A DNA stretch of 64,000 nt from Podospora comata (Eukaryota > Ascomycota > Sordariomycetes > Sordariales > Podosporaceae). The stretch lies in assembly GCA_017354895.1 (NCBI GenBank), contig CP071493.1, positions 3,906,001 to 3,970,000 of the forward strand, in the 5' to 3' direction. The notes under the pieces were generated by a model. The model saw only the letters and a program-made list of their open reading frames with translations, was not told the origin of the DNA and did no database searches. The translations under genes and the position numbers were made by a program. Numbering within the stretch: the first letter of the stretch is position 1; every line of letters starts with the position of its first letter. This document shows, piece by piece, positions 45,592-54,069 of the stretch.

Positions 45592-46801
45592 TCAAAACTT
45601 GTAAACCTGCTCAGGGGTATACCCCAACTCCTTCAAAATCCCCTTCAACTCCCCCTGGTCCCTCGGGCTCTTCTTGTTCCCCGAAATACTGTCCATCATC
45701 CCCGGCGGCCCGCAAACAAAAACCTTGATGTTCTCATTCTTCGGCTCCGGCAACACAGTCTTCAGCAGCTCCTTGTTGATGAACCCCTTCGCACCAGTCC
45801 ACTGCTTGGGCGGGTTGTCCAAGACATAAAACGCCCTGAACCGCTGAGGGTAGTGGTTCTCGAGCGTGGCCAGCTCGTTCTTCAACAAGATATCATCCGC
45901 GCTGACGTTTCCAAAAACCAAGGTAACCTTGGTCTTATCCTCGGGGTTGTTGAAGATGGTCCTGAGCAGCTGGTACATGGGCGTGATCCCCGTACCACCA
46001 GCCACAAGAGCAATATGCTCATGCTTGTTCGGCGACCAAGCATACTTTGGCAGTGGCCCCTTCACATCAAGCCTCTGACCGGGAGCCATATCGTGCAAAT
46101 GGGTGCTCATCGGGCCATTGGGGTACTTCTTCACCAACAAATCAATATACCCCGGCGTGTCCTCGTCGCTGATTGGCGTGTACGGCCTCAAAACAGCCTT
46201 CTCGGCATCCACAGGCTTGTACTTTGTCAAAATGGCACTCGCGACAGGAAGGCCAGAGACCATGTCATCCTCGGGCAGGCGGAAACGAAGACGCTTCGAG
46301 TTGTGGTTGATGATCTCCACCTCCTCAAGCTTGAGGCTGAGGAAGCCCTGGTCGCCGCCGGTGAAGGCTTTCTTGGCCTCGACGCCCGGGATCTTCTCCG
46401 CGACGGCGGCGGAGGCGTTCTTGACCTTTTCTTGGGCCTTGTTCGCGGCGGTGGAGCCGGAGAGGAAGTAGTAGCCTGCACCGGCGAGACCGGCGGCGGC
46501 GGCGGCGCCGTAGAGGAGGGTGTTGTTGCTGCCCTTGGAGGAGGGGGAGGGGTCGGTGGCGTAGCTGCGGATTTGCTGCAGAATCAAAAAAAAATGTCAG
46601 TCAATGCGGTACAGGAGCCATGATTGCAGGATGCGAAAGAAGCTCGAAAGCTACCGCTTAGTCTGCGGTTGGTACATCCCTCGTGCTGACCCAGCGATGA
46701 CGCAGTTGGGGAGAGGGAGACAGCGAACAAAAAATTAGACTCACGCGCTTGAGGGGCGCAGAGACCCGGAAGGCGGACCGACTAGCGACGAACAGACTCA
46801 T
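45592..46801 (-). CDS. MCR1: NADH-cytochrome b5 reductase, mitochondrial (MCR1)
   Basis: This FAD enzyme passes electrons from NADH to cytochrome b5 or other acceptors at the mitochondrial outer membrane and intermembrane space. The exons are 46801-46745 (19 residues) and 46575-45592 (346 aa in total). The 169-nt intron starts GTGAGT and ends CTGCAG. The N-terminus [19 protein letters not shown] is a basic amphipathic mitochondrial signal, followed by a hydrophobic segment at about residues 40-58 ([19 protein letters not shown]) that gives the two known locations of MCR1. RPYTPIS (about 148) binds [11 protein letters not shown] (about 213) and CGPPGMM (about 311) bind NADH. The end VYKF is typical. 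The first exon encodes only the targeting sequence, so splicing decides import. Confidence 0.96.
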
Positions 46802-47904
46802 TGTTGGTGATGTTGACGTTTTTTTTTTTTGTTGGAGATGTTGGAGAAGAAGATCAAGAACTCCAAGAACGAGAACAGGACCCGGGTGTTTGTATCTCAA
46901 TCGGAGTGGAGGGAGGGGAAAGAGACGGGAGATCTGTAAAAAAAGGTGGAGGAAATCCAACCCTCTAGGATGTTGCTTGATTAGCCGTTGTTCCTACCCA
47001 GCGATTCCGGCCATTTACGTCATCCCCTCCCCCCAAGGCCCGCTAGAAACATGCCCTGCAGCACGACTTATCAAGTTGGGTTTTTGGTGATGGAACAGGT
47101 GGGGTCTGTCTGAAAGTTGAGATGTCATCAGGAGTCTTGATGGCAGTGTTCATCTCTTGTTTTTAGAATCGAGGAATTAGGTATTTGCCAATGGCTTCAG
47201 ATGGCAGGTTTGGGCATGTGTGTTTTGATCAATGTATCCTTTTCTTCAACAGCAATCCTCTATCTCTCACAAACATCAACACAACAAACACCCTCCTCTG
47301 AACTATTTATCAACCTTATGATGGCACATGTCTCACCCACCCACTCCAATGCAATTCTTTATAACGAAAGACAGCCTCACCAACACCCAGCAATGATCTC
47401 AACCATGCACACAGACAAACACATCTCACCTCCCCCACCCACCATCACAACAACGCAACACTCGGAAAACAAGACCATAGAAAGACTCAAATGGGCTCCC
47501 ATCATGATCATTCAGCATTCAACATCAAAAAAAGATGACAAACGACAAAAACAAAGATAATAAACAACCACGAGAAGAAAAAATAAAACCAGTAGGGTAA
47601 AAAGCCATTTCAAAGACAATAAATCATTTCGCTCTTCCTTTTTTCCACACAACCCACCCTAGAATTTCCGCCCAGCTTTGGGGGAAAAAACAAAAGAACC
47701 AGTCCTCTCATTTTATCAAGGCTCTGGGGTTATGGGGTCGATATTAGTAGTACATTTATCTTGACGAGTTCAACAACACCAATTCCCTACTCCACGCTTT
47801 GCCATGCCCAATAATTTGTCCTGGTCCTGTGAGAACATTGCTGCTTCCTTCTCGTGTGTTGAAGCTACAGCCCGAAATTTCACCTCCCCTACTTTCTCGC
47901 ATTA
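46802..47904. other. Intergenic
   Basis: This lies between the MCR1 start and the SH3 gene stop, both on the minus strand. It holds a T11 run at 46819-46829 in the MCR1 leader and A-rich stretches at 47525-47600. No gene is supported. Confidence 0.45.
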
Positions 47905-49500
47905 TCACCTGGACGCCCTCTTTGTACTCTCCAGCTTCGCATCCGGTAGCGTTTCCAATCCTGGCTCCCCTTTCTTGGTGGTGCTTATCACGTCCTGACT
48001 TCCTCTCCTGAGAAATCCGGCCTCGTTGTGGAAGAGTAGTGTTGGCGTGTTGGCTTGAGAGCCTCCTCGCTGGCCGTGGTAGTGCACTACCTGTGGAGGT
48101 GGCTGGCCAGCTTGTGTACCCAGCAGGTGTTGTGGGTAGGGGTCTAGGTCCTTGCTGCTCGTGCTAAAGGTTGATACTACCGGCTGGTGAAACCCGTTTG
48201 TTCCGGTTGCTGTTACTGTCGACCCGGAGCTTACGGTTGTGGCTGGCGATTGTGGAAGCTGATACTCGGTTTGAGTTGGGGTTCCCGCTTCGTTTGTGGC
48301 ATTGCTGGGGCTTCCGGGGCTGGTAGTATCCAGTTGCCCTGTCAAGCTCGTCATGCCACCTTCAATATCACGGAGCAGCCGAACATATTCCTCAGGGACA
48401 AGCCCACTCTCTTGTGTTCTCGGATCCTCAGCCACAAGCCAGCCTTGACCATGCCGATATGATACCCAGATGATCTGACCCTCCACGAGCGGGAGCTCGT
48501 TCTCGTTCTCGCGCTCAAAATCAAAGAGAGCCACGGCTTTGCCGTGCATTTCCTCGTCGGGAGACGTGATGGTGAATTGATAGTCCCGTGAATAGCGGGA
48601 TTCGTCAACGTTGTGGTATCCTGGCGAGGAGCACGTGCTCGAGTTGTCCGAATCGTAGGCGCCCTCGTCAGCGTAGCCCCTGGGCTGCTGGTTGGCGATT
48701 TGGTATGGCTCGTTTCCATTCCCGGCGTGTCCGTTGCCAGTGTGTCCCGCCTGTCCCGGTGGATAGGTCACGTATTCGCCGCCTGGGCCGTTCGCTTCGT
48801 TCCCTTGGTTGATGTAGTACCGGTCAGCTCCGTCGGCGCTGGTGCCGACGTAGAAGCCTCTATCGCCGCCATAATGGTCCTGGCTCATGAGCTGCTCACG
48901 ACCAACCCGACTCCTGCCGTAGATGCCACCCGACGAGGTCTTGTGATGCTTCCTGTGCCGAGAGCTGACGACTGGGCTCTGGAGATCCTCGTCCTCGCTC
49001 CACGGTGGGCCGTCTGCCAAATGGATAGAGGGCAGATCAGCCGGTCTGCCGTGTGAGCCCCCGCCGCCACTGCTCCAGAAGTGGCCATCCCAGCCCCGGC
49101 TGTCCCAGGCGGTTGGTGGGTCCGAGAGACGTCGCTGCTCGCTGGCGGGGGTGGTCATGCCCGAGGGCGGTCGTGATGGCTCCGGGGGCGGACCATAGTG
49201 AAGTGGGTGACCGGGCGGGTAGGCAAAGTCTCGTACGAGCGTGTAGGGCAGGCTCGAGGGGAGGAGGGGGAAGATGTGAGAGGGCGGGCGTGACCGCGAG
49301 GGTAGCGAACTCGTGGTCGAGTACTGCGACAGCCGGTTCTTGGACGCGTGCGACATTGGGCGAGGAAGTTGGCTCCTGCGAGCGGGAGGTGAGGTGATGA
49401 GCGGTGGAAGTGCGGGGTGGGCCGCGTTCGCAGTCACCGGCGACGATATGGCGGGCGGCGACGTCGCTGGAGAGTTTGCGGGCGATAGGATCGCCGTCAT
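47905..49500 (-). CDS. SH3-domain adaptor protein, NBP2-like
   Basis: The ATG at 49500 gives 531 aa in one exon. A single SH3 domain lies at about residues 316-375 (HGKAVALFDFERENENELPLVEGQIIWVSYRHG-QGWLVA...GLVPEEYV), with the ALFDF start and the GLVPEEYV end typical of SH3 domains. It most resembles yeast NBP2 and fission yeast Skb5, adaptors that bring PP2C phosphatases to MAP kinase pathways. The rest is Pro/Ser-rich and predicted disordered, with a His/Arg patch and many SP sites. The same frame stays open upstream to beyond 49884, but I find no ATG there, so either 49500 is the start or an upstream exon joins in. The assignment to NBP2 rests on the SH3 region only. Confidence 0.78.
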   Translation of the reverse strand: MTAILSPANSPATSPPAISSPVTANAAHPALPPLITSPPARRSQLPRPMSHASKNRLSQYSTTSSLPSRSRPPSHIFPLLPSSLPYTLVRDFAYPPGHPLHYGPPPEPSRPPSGMTTPASEQRRLSDPPTAWDSRGWDGHFWSSGGGGSHGRPADLPSIHLADGPPWSEDEDLQSPVVSSRHRKHHKTSSGGIYGRSRVGREQLMSQDHYGGDRGFYVGTSADGADRYYINQGNEANGPGGEYVTYPPGQAGHTGNGHAGNGNEPYQIANQQPRGYADEGAYDSDNSSTCSSPGYHNVDESRYSRDYQFTITSPDEEMHGKAVALFDFERENENELPLVEGQIIWVSYRHGQGWLVAEDPRTQESGLVPEEYVRLLRDIEGGMTSLTGQLDTTSPGSPSNATNEAGTPTQTEYQLPQSPATTVSSGSTVTATGTNGFHQPVVSTFSTSSKDLDPYPQHLLGTQAGQPPPQVVHYHGQRGGSQANTPTLLFHNEAGFLRRGSQDVISTTKKGEPGLETLPDAKLESTKRASR

Positions 49501-51407
49501 GGTTTCCGAAGAAAGAGACGGCGGGACGGGCGTAGAAGAATTACTGATGTCGGGCGGGTGGGGTGCGGCCCTTTGCGCGCTGGCCGCTGGCTCGATTCGC
49601 TCGAAATCGAATAGCTGCGTGGGGACCCCCCAACCAGGCCTGCTCCCTACACTAAACCAGGGGTTGATAACTGGGGTCCGCGACTCGACCGAGTCTTGAC
49701 CTTGCGCCTTCGAAACGCACGGTCTGTTTACTTTTTTGTGGTTGTTTAGAGCGAGGTTGTATTGTTGAGAAGAGAATCGTGTTTGACCCTCTCTTGTGAC
49801 GGGGTCCGGACGGACCCTCGTTTCTCGAGGAACTGGAACCTCCTCTCTGCTCTCAGGCGCTGGCGCTGGCGCTGGCACTGGCACTGGCGCAGAACGGGGG
49901 CGGGCGTCTTCACAGTGCAGAAAAAAAGATCAGACGAACGAAACTCGGCGGCTCGGAGGGGTGGAGCGTTGGGGGAACTTAGAACCGGTCGTTCGCTCGA
50001 GGCTCGACTCCAGAAGGTCGGAGAAAGGGGGGGGCAATGGGTGTCTGTTCCCACGTGGAAGGGCTGTCGAGAACAGTGGTGGTAGATGAGGACGTGGAAA
50101 AGAGAGCCAAATCAATTGGCCATTCCCAGAGCAAACGTGGTGTTTGACAGACAGTCGGAAGTCAAAGATGAGGGGAACCACCCACTACAACCCGCGAGCG
50201 GAACACAGCGCACACAGCAGGCAGAGAAGCGGGCGGCTGGCCGGGTTGCTTAAGCGCGCTGCGGCCAGAATCAGAGACCAGGCCCCAGCAATTGCCAATC
50301 ACTCTCCATTTTCTATTCACCATCTATTATACTGTGTACAGATAGATGAATAGCCAGCTATGTAAGATCTGTATACTGTGTATGAACCAACTGCATGTTG
50401 GTGACAGTCGACGAGGGGAGAGAGAGGCCCGGAATGACTGCACCTTTCATTGGCGAGCTCTGGCATCTGGACACACAAACTAAAAGGATTGTTCTGTCAT
50501 TGAGAAAGCACAATTGTCTCCTGTCTGCATTACGAGACGCATAGGTACCTAGCCGTCGTCCCAGCACAGAAATCGTTGTCTTGTCGTCCCATCTATATAT
50601 AGCTTCTGTGAGTAGCATTCCCCAAGGTCCTGGGAGGAAAGTCGAAGAAACACCCAAAAAAGCTCGGTTAAATATACTGAAAAGCAGACTGATGAACGAA
50701 CCATTTGTTTCCATTCGGAAGCTGGCTCGAGACAAAGAAACATGGAGTGGGCTTGAGAGAGGGGAAAGAAGCGAAGGTACCTTGGGAACAGTACTGTGTA
50801 GCAACCTAAGGGGAAACATGTAGCGCACGGGCCATATTGTTTCAAGTCCGCATCCAGGCTGTGGGGCTCGTCATCCATCCGGCTCAAGGCGGTCAGTGGC
50901 GGCGAGACCTCGCTAGGGCCAAGACCGACTGCCTGAAAACATTTCAAGGCTTCTTCCAACCGTGACTCCATTTCTGCATCATCAACACTGCTACCTACTC
51001 TGCCTCAACAAACAGACAGCGCCCTCATACCACTTCTCACCTCTCGTGGGGCGACAGCACCCAAAGAGTAATGGGTGTTTAGCTGTGCCGGGTACTCTCA
51101 TCTCTTCAGCCTTGTTGTGTCTTTCAAAGGTAAAAATTCCACGCTGCCCCTCTCCGAACATGCCCTTTGTCTTCCATGATGAACTCTTTATTGGAGCTGT
51201 CTTAGACTCGCTTTGCGGGCCATGATGATAGACTTTTTATTACGCTTTTAACTGAAATGACAAACAACACCTTGATGATCAAGTCGAAAAAATTGCATTG
51301 GCAAGGCAATAAGGTAGCTAACACCTCGTGTCCAGAGTTGATTTTCAACAACCATCGATGGGAACGATCAGCAGCAGCATCAAACAAATCCGTCAGGGGT
51401 ATTCATC
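49501..51407. other. Intergenic between SH3 gene and SSU72 (divergent)
   Basis: A repeat of the form CGCTGG/CACTGG (six-base units) lies at 49858-49887 and would encode Pro-Ala repeats if the SH3 frame extended upstream. A weak minus-strand frame at 50549-50971 is listed separately. No other features are visible. Confidence 0.4.
50549..50971 (-). CDS. Hypothetical short frame, doubtful
   Basis: This 140-codon frame starts at a true ATG. Its first 50 residues (MESRLEEALKCFQAVGLGP...) have a plausible charged, soluble composition. The later part looks like translated non-coding sequence (many Phe, Cys and Trp), so a splice site may lie near codon 51. I do not recognise a family, and it may not be a gene. 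Confidence 0.2.
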   Translation of the reverse strand: MESRLEEALKCFQAVGLGPSEVSPPLTALSRMDDEPHSLDADLKQYGPCATCFPLGCYTVLFPRYLRFFPLSQAHSMFLCLEPASEWKQMVRSSVCFSVYLTELFWVFLRLSSQDLGECYSQKLYIDGTTRQRFLCWDDG

Positions 51408-52258
51408 ATGGACACCGCCAACAGTAACGCGACTACGGCTTCGGCTGCTCCCGCTGCTCCGGCCCAGCCAAACGGCCACCGGGAGGACCCAGGTGGCTTC
51501 AAACTCAAGTTTTGCACCGTATGTGCCAGTAATCAGAACAGGTAAGATACAAATGTCTGCTTTTGAAGGTGGTGCGCGGGGGAGGATTAACACAGCTCAG
51601 ATCTATGGAGGGCCATTTGCGTCTGGCGTTGGCAAACTATCCAGTGATTTCTTTCGGAACCGGCTCTCTTGTCCGGCTTCCAGGTCCTACCATCACACAG
51701 CCCAATGTCTACAAGTTCAACGAGACCTCGTACGATAGTATCTACAGAGAGCTTGAGGCCAAGGACCCCCGTTTGTATCGGGCCAACGGGCTTCTTAATA
51801 TGCTCGGCCGAAACCGCAACATCAAGTGGGGCCCGGAAAGATGGCAAGACTGGCAAGTAGGCATGCCCCGAGTCAAGAAAGAAACAGATAAAGGCTTCGA
51901 GGGCATGGAGGGAGGCGTCGCCGATATAGTCATTACCTGCGAAGAGCGCTGCTGGGATGCTGTGATCGATGATCTTCTTAACCGGGGCTCTCCACTCAAC
52001 AGAGCTGTTCATGTTATCAACATTGATATCAAGGACAACCACGAAGAGGCCTCCGTTGGAGGCAAAGCGATGGTCGACCTTGCCGACTCCCTGAACCAGG
52101 TCGCGAAAGAAGAGCGCGAAAAGGTTGGCGCAGCGGCGTTTGATTCTGGCAGTGGTGCTGCCAGAGCCAGCTTTGATGAGCGTGTTCCCGAGGTGATTGG
52201 TGAGTGGCAGGAAAGATGGCCTAACCTTCCTGCAACTTGGACTTTGGCTTGGTTTTGA
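51408..52258 (+). CDS. SSU72: RNA polymerase II CTD phosphatase SSU72
   Basis: This phosphatase removes phosphate from Ser5/Ser7 of the RNA polymerase II C-terminal repeat and belongs to the cleavage/polyadenylation machinery. The exons are 51408-51541 and 51601-52258 (263 aa). The intron 51542-51600 starts GTAAGA and ends CTCAG. The junction falls inside the catalytic loop, joining CASNQN-R to SMEGH; the CxxxxxR signature is Cys39 to Arg45. The frame then runs through [24 protein letters not shown] and the [13 protein letters not shown] segment to a C-terminus [18 protein letters not shown] typical of the family. The first 30 residues are a Thr/Ala-rich extension usual in filamentous fungi. 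Length is normal. Confidence 0.95.
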
Positions 52259-52429
52259 TGAGCTTCACTGCATTCATCTCTTCAACACTCATATTTCATG
52301 GTTTAGCGGGCGTTGGGCGGTTGGTATTGCTTTCGGGATATGGGCTTTGGGCATTGAATCAAGCAAGCGACGGATAGCAGACATCTCATGAGGCAGGCTT
52401 ATGAAGCGGCCACTCCGAGACCGCTCTTT

Positions 52430-52461
<32 letters not shown>

Positions 52462-54069
52462 CTATTTTCTTTTCTTGCTGTCTTTTGACGGCGATTGACA
52501 CCGCCTTGCACATGATTCTCCGCCTTTTGTTTTTTTACCGGCGCGGCTCCGTTGGTCGGACTTTTGCCGTGACCCGGGATGCAGTGATTAAAGGACCGGA
52601 TCGGCCCTGTTAGGACTCCGGACCTAAGATCGAGATGAAATGAGGCGACAGGGGATGTTCCGCCGAGTTCTCAGCCCAAGAAGACGTCGACCCGCCGAAG
52701 CGCAAAAAATGACTCGGCTTCCAGAATGTCCTGATCGGAGGCATCTTTGTTCAGAGGCGCAACGAGAGGTGTGATTTATTTATCCAGCGTACGGAAGATC
52801 AAACGGATGTTCCCATGGGGGCTCATGCGGATGGGCCCGAGAGTCAATGCATATGGAAATCAAGCTCAGAAAATCACACGCTATCCATGTGACCGTTACC
52901 GCAGAGAGAGCCGCAGCAAGGGGACATTTCTATTTCCCTACATAATGTACTGCGTCCACAATACCTACGATTCTCATCGGTGGACGAAGTAGGTACGAAT
53001 ACAAATATTGGTGTTTTCTGGGCAGGCTTGTCCCGTGGAGATCGGCTAGCCAGGGACTGGTCTGATGGTGTCTTTGTTCTGATATGGATGGACCTTGTCT
53101 CCGTGACCTCCCTCAGCTCGTGGTGTGCTTTGTGGGTGATGTCGTGCATGCCGGCGCCTGCCGTGGCCACGTGCGATCAAGTTCATTGGCAGAGAAAGTT
53201 GAAGCCATTCTGACCAAGACTCACAAGACTCCATCGCCGTTGAGAGAGGCCTGCGTAACCTTGGGCCTGTGCACCTGAAGAGAACCCCCGTAGCCCCCCC
53301 TGTTCTGGGCCCTCCCGCCTCCTTTCGCCAACTGTTCCTGCTGTAGCGCGCGACTAGCCATTGAGGAAATTGCAACCCCAAGTGTTCAGCAGCAGCCAAC
53401 CACATCGCTGCGTACAGTTCATCCCGTCGTCAGGGGCGCCTTGACGTTCCGCCCTTTTTTCCCCATCTCACACAGACACGCGCACTGTTCTGTAATTACA
53501 CTGATATCTTTGCTTTTCTATTCTTTTTTTTTCACTTCTCTTTCTGTGAAGAGATCAGTTCAGACAAGCAGACCAGGTCCCCTCCAGGTCCCCCAGCCGC
53601 AAGCAACGAGACCCAACGGCCACCGCCGCCGTAAATTCCTGCCTGTATTTCTCTAGCGGTAACACTTCCCGAACGGCCGGTTTCTTCTCATTTGGTAAAT
53701 TTGGCGTAATTTTGCAGACCGCAGCAGCAACCTAGAAAGAAGAAGGCCACCCCCGAGGAGGAAGCGTCGCAGTTGGCTGGGGCGTTGATGCGTTTCATGC
53801 TGTGACAACCACCTGCCGACCACCGACCACCGACCACCGACCGTTTCCCGCTACACTTGCACCGCATTCCAATACCGACGGGACCGTTGTCTCTCTTGAA
53901 TCGTTCTACCGTCCCCGTTCCCCGTTGAATGTGCACGGAACACAGTACAACGACGTCCATCTTCACCTCGGCCTCCGCCACGAACTCCCCGTCTCTCAGT
54001 GCGCGATCTGGCCCGGCGCCTGCTTGACACGGTTGACGACGCCATTCCCTCCGAGCCACCCCGAAGACC
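52259..54069. other. Intergenic: SSU72 3' region and long SPA2 leader; T31 tract
   Basis: A pure T run of 31 bases lies at 52431-52461 in the SSU72 3' region. Four units of a seven-base repeat (CCGACCA) lie at 53816-53843 in the SPA2 leader. The leader also includes a CT-rich stretch at 53500-53550. Short open frames in this interval have no motif. Confidence 0.45.
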
